Assembly: GCF_001866005.1 (NCBI RefSeq)
Contig: NZ_MLQR01000004.1
Location: forward strand, 1-64,000
Source of the DNA: Anaerobacillus alkalilacustris
GTDB lineage: Bacteria; Bacillota; Bacilli; Bacillales; Anaerobacillaceae
Direction: 5' to 3'
DNA: 64,000 nucleotides
Part shown: in pieces, positions 57,081-64,000 of the stretch
How positions within the stretch are numbered: the first letter of the stretch is position 1
How the letters are laid out: every line of letters begins with the position of its first letter
Made by a program: the position numbers and the translations under genes
The notes under the pieces: generated by a model
Told to the model about the DNA's origin: nothing
Seen by the model: the letters and a program-made list of their open reading frames with translations, nothing else
The model's database searches: none

Positions 57081-57596
57081 ATGGATTTTAAAGAGTTTAT
57101 AACAATTGTCCCCGATTATCCAAAGGAAGGTATTCGATTTAAGGATATTACTACATTAATGGATAACGGAGAAGTTTACAAAAAAGCTATTGATGAAATG
57201 GCACAGTTTGCTAAAGACAAAAATATTGACCTTGTTGTAGGACCAGAAGCAAGAGGATTTGTAGTAGGATGCCCAATCGCCTATTCATTAGGAGTTGGTT
57301 TTGCTCCAGTTCGTAAAGCAGGTAAACTTCCAAGAGAAGTTATTAAAGTTGAATACGGATTAGAATATGGAAAAGATACTTTAACCATGCATAAAGATGC
57401 AATTAAACCTGGCCAACGAGTTTTAATTGCAGATGATTTACTAGCAACAGGAGGTACGATTGAAGCTACTATTAAGATGGTAGAAGAACTTGGGGGTATC
57501 GTTGCTGGAATTGCATTTATGATTGAATTAAATTACTTAGATGGTCGTCAAAAACTAGGCAAGTATGAGATTTTCTCATTGACACAGTATTCCTAA
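57081..57596 (+). CDS. apt: Adenine phosphoribosyltransferase Apt
   Basis: Apt salvages adenine to AMP with PRPP. The 171-residue protein starts at ATG 57081 after AGGAGGAAC, matching the B. subtilis N-terminus [17 protein letters not shown]; the open frame runs 33 bases further upstream. The PRPP-binding loop is [18 protein letters not shown], and [12 protein letters not shown] is conserved. It sits between recJ and relA, as in many Firmicutes. Confidence 0.97.
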   Translation: MDFKEFITIVPDYPKEGIRFKDITTLMDNGEVYKKAIDEMAQFAKDKNIDLVVGPEARGFVVGCPIAYSLGVGFAPVRKAGKLPREVIKVEYGLEYGKDTLTMHKDAIKPGQRVLIADDLLATGGTIEATIKMVEELGGIVAGIAFMIELNYLDGRQKLGKYEIFSLTQYS

Positions 57597-57605
57597 GGTT
57601 TATGA

Positions 57606-57642
57606 CAAAGAGAGTGCTCCGAGATGGGCGCTCTTTGTTTTA
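57606..57642 (+). terminator. apt terminator
   Basis: CAAAGAG and CTCTTTG with inner GC pairs (GTGCTCC with GGGCG) form an imperfect stem followed by TTTT. Confidence 0.7.
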
Positions 57643-57768
57643 GATGGTGAAAATTAGCGATAATTCAGGTTTTTTTAAATAAATTGTATTATCTACATTA
57701 AAAACCTTTACATCAAGACAAAATATAAAGATAATAGAAAGAAATAAATTAATGGCTGTAAGGTGATG

Positions 57769-59955
57769 GTGATTCCATTGATCGAACAAGTAATAGAAAA
57801 AGCAAGTTCATATCTACCTACAAAAGATGTGCAATTTTTAGAAAAAGCATATGAGTTTGCATTAAAAGCACATGGCGAACAGTATCGTAAATCAGGTGAA
57901 CCGTATATTCTTCATCCTATTCAAGTTGCAGAAATATTAATTGATTTGGAAATGGACCCTGACACAATCGCAGCTGCTTTTTTGCATGATGTAGTTGAGG
58001 ATACTGATGTGAGCTTAGAACAGTTAAAAAGTGAATTTAATGATCAAGTAGCAATGTTGGTAGACGGAGTCACAAAGTTAGGAAAGATTAGATATAAATC
58101 ACACGAAGAACAACAAGCTGAAAACCATCGGAAGATGTTTGTGGCAATGGCAAAGGACCTTCGCGTTATTTTAATTAAACTAGCTGATAGACTCCACAAC
58201 ATGAGGACTTTAAAACATTTACCGGCGGAAAAACAACGGAGAATAGCAAATGAAACATTAGAAATTTTTGCTCCATTAGCTCATCGTTTGGGTATTTCAA
58301 CAATTAAGTGGGAGCTAGAAGATACTGCACTACGTTATCTGAATCCACAGCAATACTATCGTATCGTAAACTTAATGAAGAAAAAACGAGCTGAGCGAGA
58401 AGAATATATTGATGATGTAATCGGAAAAATCAGAGAGCGATTAAAAGAAGTCGGTGTAAACGCAGACATTCACGGTCGAGCTAAGCATATTTATAGTATT
58501 TATCGAAAGATGGCATTGCAAAATAAGCAATTTAATGAAATATATGATTTATTAGCCGTTAGAATAATTGTTGAAAATATTAAAGATTGTTATGCAGTTT
58601 TAGGAGTTATTCATACATGTTGGAAACCGATGCCTGGACGTTTTAAAGATTATATTGCTATGCCTAAAGCAAATATGTATCAATCGTTACACACAACGGT
58701 TATTGGTCCTAAAGGCGACCCTATGGAGGTGCAAATTCGGTCAGAAGAAATGCACAAAATAGCTGAATTTGGGGTTGCTGCTCATTGGGCATATAAAGAA
58801 GGAAAGACAGTCAATAATGCTCAAACATTAGAAAAGAAAATGTCTTGGTTTAGAGAAATATTAGAATGGCAAAATGACGCTCATGACGCCCAGGAATTTA
58901 TGGAATCTTTAAAGATTGACTTATTTTCTGATACAGTGTTTGTGTTTACACCAAAAGGTGATGTGATTGAACTTCCGGCAGGATCAGTCCCATTAGATTT
59001 TGCATATCGAATTCACACTGAGATTGGTAATCGATGTATAGGTGCTAAAGTTAATGGGAAGATGGTTACATTAGATCATCGTTTAAATACAGGTGATATT
59101 GTTGAAGTTTTAACTTCAAAACATTCATACGGTCCAAGTCAAGATTGGATTAAGATTAGTCAAAGTTCTCATGCAAAAAATAAAATTAGACAATGGTTTA
59201 AGAAAGAACGAAGAGATGAGAATGTAGCAAAAGGTAGAGATCTTGTTGAAAAAGAAATCAAGAAGCATTCTATCGAGCCTAAAGAAGTTCTTACTACAGA
59301 TAATATTGAAGTCGTTGCAAATAAGTTTAACTTTCAAGGTGAAGAAGATATGTATGCAGCTGTCGGCTATGGGGGTATTACTGCATCACAAATTGCTACA
59401 AGATTAACAGAAAAAATACGAAAGAAACGTGGACAAGAATTAGAAGAGCATGCACTAACCGAAAAGGTTTCTGATATTAAAAAATATACGCCTACGAAAA
59501 AAACGAGTATAGGTGTACGGGTAAAAGGAATTGATAACTTATTAATTAGGTTATCTAAGTGCTGTAACCCTGTACCTGGAGATGATATTATCGGTTTTAT
59601 TACAAAGGGGCGCGGAGTATCTATTCATCGTGCCGATTGTACTAACGTTCAGACAGATGATGCAAAAACACGACTTCTCCCTGTAGAATGGGAAGGTAAT
59701 AACCAAGAAACGAAAAATTATAATGTTGATATAGAAATCTCGGGATACGATCGTCGTGGATTACTAAATGAGGTCTTACAAGCCGTGACAGAAACACGGA
59801 CCAATATGAATGCTGTATCAGGAAAATCAGATAAAAATAAAATGGCTACTATTTTAATGACGATTTCTATTCACAATGTTGATCATTTACAAAAAGTAGT
59901 TGATCGAATAAAGCGAATTAGAGATATTTATTCGGTTAGAAGAATTATGCACTAA
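57769..59955 (+). CDS. relA: (p)ppGpp synthetase/hydrolase RelA (Rel)
   Basis: Bifunctional Rel makes and degrades (p)ppGpp in the stringent response at the ribosome. The product (728 residues) has the HD hydrolase domain (AAFLHDVVEDTDV), synthetase domain (RPKHIYSIYRKM-type HGRAKHIYSIYRKM, PNMYQSLHTTV-like region), TGS domain (about 395-455), zinc-finger Cys region LSKCCNPVPGD and a C-terminal ACT domain (about 655-728). AAGGTGAT lies immediately upstream; GTG 57769 has the best spacing, with ATG 57766 and TTG 57778 as alternatives. Confidence 0.95.
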   Translation: MIPLIEQVIEKASSYLPTKDVQFLEKAYEFALKAHGEQYRKSGEPYILHPIQVAEILIDLEMDPDTIAAAFLHDVVEDTDVSLEQLKSEFNDQVAMLVDGVTKLGKIRYKSHEEQQAENHRKMFVAMAKDLRVILIKLADRLHNMRTLKHLPAEKQRRIANETLEIFAPLAHRLGISTIKWELEDTALRYLNPQQYYRIVNLMKKKRAEREEYIDDVIGKIRERLKEVGVNADIHGRAKHIYSIYRKMALQNKQFNEIYDLLAVRIIVENIKDCYAVLGVIHTCWKPMPGRFKDYIAMPKANMYQSLHTTVIGPKGDPMEVQIRSEEMHKIAEFGVAAHWAYKEGKTVNNAQTLEKKMSWFREILEWQNDAHDAQEFMESLKIDLFSDTVFVFTPKGDVIELPAGSVPLDFAYRIHTEIGNRCIGAKVNGKMVTLDHRLNTGDIVEVLTSKHSYGPSQDWIKISQSSHAKNKIRQWFKKERRDENVAKGRDLVEKEIKKHSIEPKEVLTTDNIEVVANKFNFQGEEDMYAAVGYGGITASQIATRLTEKIRKKRGQELEEHALTEKVSDIKKYTPTKKTSIGVRVKGIDNLLIRLSKCCNPVPGDDIIGFITKGRGVSIHRADCTNVQTDDAKTRLLPVEWEGNNQETKNYNVDIEISGYDRRGLLNEVLQAVTETRTNMNAVSGKSDKNKMATILMTISIHNVDHLQKVVDRIKRIRDIYSVRRIMH

Positions 59956-59968
59956 AGGAGTTTAGGTT

Positions 59969-60409
59969 GTGAGAGTAGTTGTACAAAGAACGAAAGAAGC
60001 TAGTGTGACGGTAAATGAAGAAGTGGTTGGTAAGATTGATTATGGTTTCATGCTATTAGTCGGAATAACTCATGAAGATACAGAAGATGATGTTGCTTTT
60101 CTAGCAGATAAAATTGTTCATTTAAGAGTGTTTGAAGACAAAGATGAAAAAATGAATTTATCAATACTAGATGTCAAAGGACAAATTTTATCAGTATCGC
60201 AATTTACTTTGTATGGTGATTGTCGCAAAGGTAGACGTCCAAATTTTATGAGTGCAGCTAAACCAGATTACGCCAAGCATCTTTATGATCTTTTTAACGA
60301 AAAGCTTCGCGAAAAAGGAGTGACAGTTGAAACTGGTATATTCGGTGAGATGATGGATGTTCAACTTTTGAATCATGGACCTGTCACGTTAATTGTAGAA
60401 AGTAAGTAG
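59969..60409 (+). CDS. dtd: D-aminoacyl-tRNA deacylase Dtd
   Basis: Dtd removes D-amino acids from mischarged tRNA. The 146-residue protein starts at a GTG with AAAGGAG upstream and has [26 protein letters not shown] and the C-terminal GPVTLIVES with the cross-subunit Gly-Pro motif. It lies 13 bases after relA, so is probably co-transcribed. Confidence 0.96.
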   Translation: MRVVVQRTKEASVTVNEEVVGKIDYGFMLLVGITHEDTEDDVAFLADKIVHLRVFEDKDEKMNLSILDVKGQILSVSQFTLYGDCRKGRRPNFMSAAKPDYAKHLYDLFNEKLREKGVTVETGIFGEMMDVQLLNHGPVTLIVESK

Positions 60410-60421
60410 GATACGAAGAGC

Positions 60422-60466
60422 TAAAACGTATGGGTTTTCAATACGAAAATCACATACGTTTTTTGT
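60422..60466 (+). terminator. relA-dtd terminator
   Basis: AAAACGTATG and CATACGTTTT form a 10-bp stem with a 20-base, partly self-complementary loop and a T-run. Confidence 0.75.
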
Positions 60467-60468
60467 GT

Positions 60469-60624
60469 ATCAGAATTTATAAATTTCTAACTTGGAAACT
60501 GTCTAGCGCAAGTAGCCTACGAACTCGATCACTTCAGACCTTCTCTTTCGGTCAAAAACCCGACCGCTACGTGCAGGTCTTCCAGTGTTTGTCGCCGATG
60601 GCGGGCGCCTTGCGCTTTTTTCTT
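60469..60624. repeat. Composite intergenic repeat, copy 7
   Basis: It carries TCAGAATTTATAAATTTC, ACTTGGAAACTGTCTAGCGC, GATCACTTCAGACC and GCGGGCGCCTTGCGCTTTT in the order of copies 2 and 3. It occupies the place where B. subtilis has the amidase gene yrvJ. An open frame at 60430-60732 follows the repeat and is not a gene. Confidence 0.75.
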
Positions 60625-60745
60625 GTGCTCAATTCTTTTTATCTGCAAAAAAACAAAGAGTTTTTAGCAGTCCTTTATAAAGTTAGGTTTTTTATTTGGA
60701 AAAGTGGACAAGATAAAGGGAAAAGAGTTTGAAAGGAAGTCGATT

Positions 60746-60922
60746 ATGAGAGCAGGAAGTAAACAAGAAAGTGTAGGAAATGGGCACCATCAACTTATTG
60801 GAGTTGACTTTCACGACTTTATTCAGAAAGAGCAACAATTTACTAATTATGAATTAGCAGAAGAGTATGGAATTTCACTGAGGAATGTTAAAGAACTTAA
60901 AAGGAAGTTGTCTAGGAATTAA
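60746..60922 (+). CDS. Small helix-turn-helix-like protein upstream of hisS
   Basis: The 58-residue product starts at ATG 60746 with AAAGGAAG upstream (the open frame begins 42 bases earlier). The C-terminal part, FTNYELAEEYGISLRNVKELKRKLSRN, resembles a sigma-region-4-like helix-turn-helix. Small proteins of this kind are found next to hisS in some Bacillus species (compare YrzK). Function is unknown. Confidence 0.65.
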   Translation: MRAGSKQESVGNGHHQLIGVDFHDFIQKEQQFTNYELAEEYGISLRNVKELKRKLSRN

Positions 60923-60942
60923 AAAAATTGTCGTTTATAGTA

Positions 60943-60971
60943 TTGACAACAGTTCGGTTCCTACGTATGAT
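60943..60971 (+). promoter_or_regulatory. Sigma-A promoter of hisS-aspS
   Basis: TTGACA (60943-60948) and TATGAT (60966-60971) are separated by 17 bases, just upstream of the T-box leader. Confidence 0.85.
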
Positions 60972-60974
60972 AGA

Positions 60975-61252
60975 GTACAATGATTGGTAAATAATCTACA
61001 ACCATTGAGGGAGCAAAGTAATTAAGGTTTTCATGGTAAGAGAGGAAATGTCGTGGCTGTAAACATTTCTCCATGTGCTTAATGAATGAACACTCCTTAG
61101 GTTTTTCCTTGAATCTTGGTAGGGGAAAACGTCAACAGGCGTTAACTGTTTAAAGTGGGACCTTTATTAATATATAAAAGTCCAATTAGGGTGGCACCAC
61201 GGGATTTAACTCTCGTCCCTGGTATGTATATATCAGGGACGAGAGTTTTTTT
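60975..61252 (+). promoter_or_regulatory. T-box leader (histidine) with terminator
   Basis: The leader contains the T-box sequence AGGGTGGCACCACGGG (61188-61203) followed by a terminator (61210-61221 with 61234-61245, then seven T). Stem I has a candidate specifier codon CAC (61091-61093) in GAACACTCC, matching histidine and the first downstream gene. Uncharged tRNA-His should favour the antiterminator and turn on hisS-aspS. Confidence 0.92.
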
Positions 61253-61313
61253 GTATGTACATAATATTAGTCAAAGTTTTTATAGACATATTTAGATTTA
61301 AGGAGGAACATAA

Positions 61314-62585
61314 ATGAATTTCAAAATACCACGAGGAACCCAAGACATATTGCCCGGGAAAGTAGAACTTTGGCAAATTGTCGAAAGTAAAGCTCGAGAT
61401 ATTTGTCGTCGTTATAATTATAGAGAAATTCGCACACCGATTTTTGAACAGACAGAATTATTTATGCGAGGTGTCGGTGACACGACAGATATTGTACAAA
61501 AGGAAATGTATACCTTTGAAGATCGTGGTGGAAGGAGCATTACACTTCGTCCGGAGGGGACAGCTTCAACTGTTCGATCTTTTGTAGAAAATAAGCTTTT
61601 TGGTGAACCTAGTCAGCCAACAAAGTTATTTTATATTGGACCGATGTTTCGTTATGAGCGACCACAATCAGGAAGAATGCGACAATTTGTTCAATTTGGT
61701 GTTGAGGCATTAGGAAGTGCAGACCCAACCATTGATGCTGAAGTTATTGCATTAGCGATGGAATTTTACAGAGAGCTAGGTTTAAAAAATCTTAAATTAG
61801 TTATTAACAGCTTAGGTGACGCTGAAAGTAGAAATGCCCATCGACTTGCATTAATTAATCATTTTCAACCAAGAATCCATGAGTTTTGTAGCGATTGTCA
61901 GGCAAGATTAGAAAAGAATCCACTTCGTATTTTGGATTGTAAAAAAGATCGTGATCATGAGTTAATGGGGAACGCACCTGCAATATTAGATTATTTAAAT
62001 GAAGATTCAAAAATATATTTTGCAATTGTGCAAAAAGTCCTAAGTGATATGAAAATAGAATTTGTAATAGACCCTAATTTAGTAAGGGGACTTGATTACT
62101 ATAACAATACAGCATTTGAAATTATGGTAGATGGAGAAGGCTTCGGGTCAATTACTACGTTATGTGGTGGCGGACGGTATAATGGTCTAGTACAAGAAAT
62201 TGGTGGACCAGAGACGCCAGGTATTGGATTTGCTTTAAGTATTGAGCGTCTTCTCATGGCCTTAGAAGTTCAGCAAGTATCGTTACCATTAAACAAACAC
62301 CTTGATTGCTATGTTATTGCAATGGGCGATGAGGCCAAACTTGTTGCTTCTAACATTAGCTTTAAAATTCGACAAGCTGGATTTTCATGTGACCAAGATT
62401 TTCTTAATAAGAAAATGAAGGCGCAAATGAAAGCAGCTGACCGCTTTAAAGCAAAGTATGTTGTAATCATTGGTGAAAGTGAAATAGAGAAGAATACAAT
62501 TGTTATTAAGGAAATGGAAACAGGGGATCAACAAGAAATTCCTGTAGATAAATTAATTAACTTTTTAGGCGAAAAGCTGAAATAA
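61314..62585 (+). CDS. hisS: Histidyl-tRNA synthetase HisS
   Basis: HisS charges tRNA-His. The 423-residue class II synthetase has motif region [17 protein letters not shown]-like [20 protein letters not shown], the histidine-specific [15 protein letters not shown] and [14 protein letters not shown], and a C-terminal anticodon-binding domain (about 325-423). AAGGAGGA precedes the ATG. Under T-box control and followed after 16 bases by aspS. Confidence 0.97.
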   Translation: MNFKIPRGTQDILPGKVELWQIVESKARDICRRYNYREIRTPIFEQTELFMRGVGDTTDIVQKEMYTFEDRGGRSITLRPEGTASTVRSFVENKLFGEPSQPTKLFYIGPMFRYERPQSGRMRQFVQFGVEALGSADPTIDAEVIALAMEFYRELGLKNLKLVINSLGDAESRNAHRLALINHFQPRIHEFCSDCQARLEKNPLRILDCKKDRDHELMGNAPAILDYLNEDSKIYFAIVQKVLSDMKIEFVIDPNLVRGLDYYNNTAFEIMVDGEGFGSITTLCGGGRYNGLVQEIGGPETPGIGFALSIERLLMALEVQQVSLPLNKHLDCYVIAMGDEAKLVASNISFKIRQAGFSCDQDFLNKKMKAQMKAADRFKAKYVVIIGESEIEKNTIVIKEMETGDQQEIPVDKLINFLGEKLK

Positions 62586-62601
62586 TAAGGAGGCAATACT
62601 T

Positions 62602-64000
62602 GTGATTGGAAGAACGCATAATTGTGGAGAGGTATTAGAAAAAACGATTGGTGAGAAAGTTCGTTTAAAAGGATGGGTACAAACTCGTCGTGATTTAGGA
62701 CAAGTGATTTTTATTGATTTAAGAGATCGTTCAGGTATTGTACAAATTGTATTTCAACCTGAAGTTTCTGCAGAAGCTTTAGCGATTGCAGATAAAGTAC
62801 GTACAGAATATGTTTTGGATGTGGAAGGTACAGTAATCGCTCGTGAGGAAGCTACAATTAACCCGAAAATGAGTACAGGTACAGTTGAAGTTCTTGTAGA
62901 AAAAATTGAAGTTTTAAATAGAGCGAAGACGTTACCATTTCAAATTGAGGATGAGACAAATGTATCTGAAGACATTCGTCTTAAATACCGTTACTTAGAT
63001 TTACGTCGTCCTGAAATGCAAGAAACATTTAAATTAAGACATAATACTACAAAATTAATTCGTGACTATTTAGATGAGAAGGCATTTTTAGAAATTGAAA
63101 CACCGATGCTAACAAAAAGTACTCCAGAAGGCGCACGTGACTATTTAGTACCTAGTCGTGTACATCATGGAGAATTCTATGCATTACCACAGTCACCGCA
63201 AATTTTTAAACAGTTGTTAATGGTTTCAGGTTTTGAGCGCTATTATCAAATTGTACGCTGTTTCCGTGATGAAGATTTACGTGCAGACCGTCAGCCTGAA
63301 TTTACACAAGTAGATATTGAGACTTCGTTTATGGATAAAGAAGACTTGATTTCCATGATGGAAGAAATGATGATTAAAGTGATGAAAGAATTTAAAGGAA
63401 TCGACATATCTTCTCCATTCCAACGTTTAACTTACGAAGACGCAATGAACCGTTATGGGTCAGACAAGCCAGATACTCGTTTTGGTTTGGAACTTGTAGA
63501 ATTATCGGATATTGTTAAAAATTGTGGTTTAAAAGTATTTACAAATGCTATCGAAAATGGTGGTATTGTAAAAGGGTTAAATGTAAAAGGTGGAGCAACG
63601 AAGTTATCCCGTAAGGAAATTGATGATTTAGCAAAATTTGTTGCTATCTACGGTGCAAAAGGTCTCGCTTGGTTAAAAGTTGAAGAAGACGGTTTAAAAG
63701 GTCCTATTGCAAAATTTTTCACAGAAGAAGAAATTGAAGCAATGAGTAGGGCATTTAATGCTGAAGTTGGTGACTTACTATTTTTCGGAGCAGATAAAAA
63801 GAAAGTTGTTTTTGATAGCTTAGGAGCTCTTCGTTTGAAATTCGGAAAAGACCTAGGACTAATTGACAAGAACAAATTTAATTTCTTATGGGTGACAGAG
63901 TTCCCACTGCTATCTTATGATGAAGATGAGAAGCGTTATGTTGCTGAACACCATCCGTTTACAAGGCCTGTAAAAGAGGACGTAGAGTTATTAACAACTG
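62602..64000 (+). CDS. aspS: Aspartyl-tRNA synthetase AspS (3' end outside window)
   Basis: The frame starts at GTG 62602 with AAGGAGG 9 bases upstream and stays open to the window end (466 codons seen; family about 590). The N-terminal OB-fold has [26 protein letters not shown], followed by the class II motifs [44 protein letters not shown] and [18 protein letters not shown]. The bacterial insertion domain is also present. Co-transcribed with hisS under the same T-box. Confidence 0.96.
   Translation, partial: MIGRTHNCGEVLEKTIGEKVRLKGWVQTRRDLGQVIFIDLRDRSGIVQIVFQPEVSAEALAIADKVRTEYVLDVEGTVIAREEATINPKMSTGTVEVLVEKIEVLNRAKTLPFQIEDETNVSEDIRLKYRYLDLRRPEMQETFKLRHNTTKLIRDYLDEKAFLEIETPMLTKSTPEGARDYLVPSRVHHGEFYALPQSPQIFKQLLMVSGFERYYQIVRCFRDEDLRADRQPEFTQVDIETSFMDKEDLISMMEEMMIKVMKEFKGIDISSPFQRLTYEDAMNRYGSDKPDTRFGLELVELSDIVKNCGLKVFTNAIENGGIVKGLNVKGGATKLSRKEIDDLAKFVAIYGAKGLAWLKVEEDGLKGPIAKFFTEEEIEAMSRAFNAEVGDLLFFGADKKKVVFDSLGALRLKFGKDLGLIDKNKFNFLWVTEFPLLSYDEDEKRYVAEHHPFTRPVKEDVELLTT

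Noticed and set aside
60430-60732. Open frame of 100 codons on the plus strand
   Set aside because: Mostly composite repeat copy 7 plus terminator; overlaps the better-supported gene's leader and lacks a ribosome binding site.

Overview
The window is AT-rich chromosomal DNA from an endospore-forming Bacillaceae (low-GC Firmicutes). The evidence is the sporulation and germination content (a YjcZ-type peptide, PbpF, a ger operon, Spo0B, SafA, a YhcN/CoxA-type lipoprotein, BofC, SpoVB), AGGAGG-type ribosome binding sites, a T-box leader and gene order close to Bacillus subtilis. The genus cannot be fixed from sequence reading alone. No rRNA, tRNA, prophage or CRISPR array was seen.

Region 1 (1-11.2 kb) matches the B. 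subtilis prsA-ecs neighbourhood: an IS1182-type transposase N-terminus cut by the edge, a YjcZ-type peptide, prsA, a DUF3267-like membrane protein, an inserted REC-GGDEF-REC diguanylate cyclase, yhaI, hpr/scoC, yhaH, serC, hit and ecsABC. Region 2 (11.2-23.5 kb) has ccdA, pbpF, a four-gene germination-receptor operon (small gene, then B-C-A order) and hemE-hemH-hemY. Region 3 (23.8-26.4 kb) is a SsuABC/TauABC-like ABC transporter.

Region 4 (27.1-64 kb) follows a B. subtilis segment that lies far from region 1 in that genome: spo0B-obg-pheB-pheA, niaR-nifS divergent from nadBCA, safA-coxA, bofC-ruvAB-DUF2905-queA-tgt-yajC, yrzE, an ArsB/NhaD permease, a DUF421 protein, spoVB, a COG2426 protein, comN, separate secD and secF, a CDF transporter, a LapA-domain protein, recJ-apt-relA-dtd, a small HTH protein, and T-box-hisS-aspS (aspS cut by the right edge). 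The window therefore joins two regions that are distant in B. subtilis, and an intergenic repeat lies beside the join.

The genes serve protein secretion and folding (PrsA, SecDF, YajC, Ecs), haem and NAD synthesis, tRNA modification and charging, recombination, the stringent response and the spore cycle. No complete novel defence or metabolic system was found. The most unusual material is non-coding: (a) five copies of a roughly 95-125 bp MITE-like palindromic element with related ends but interchangeable central stem-loops, one of which supplies the stop codon of hit; (b) seven copies of a composite GC-richer intergenic repeat with nested duplications; (c) a hairpin whose 3' arm contains the recJ ribosome binding site. 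A candidate small 'D subunit' of the germination receptor and a glycine-rich expanded CoxA-like lipoprotein are the most interesting proteins.
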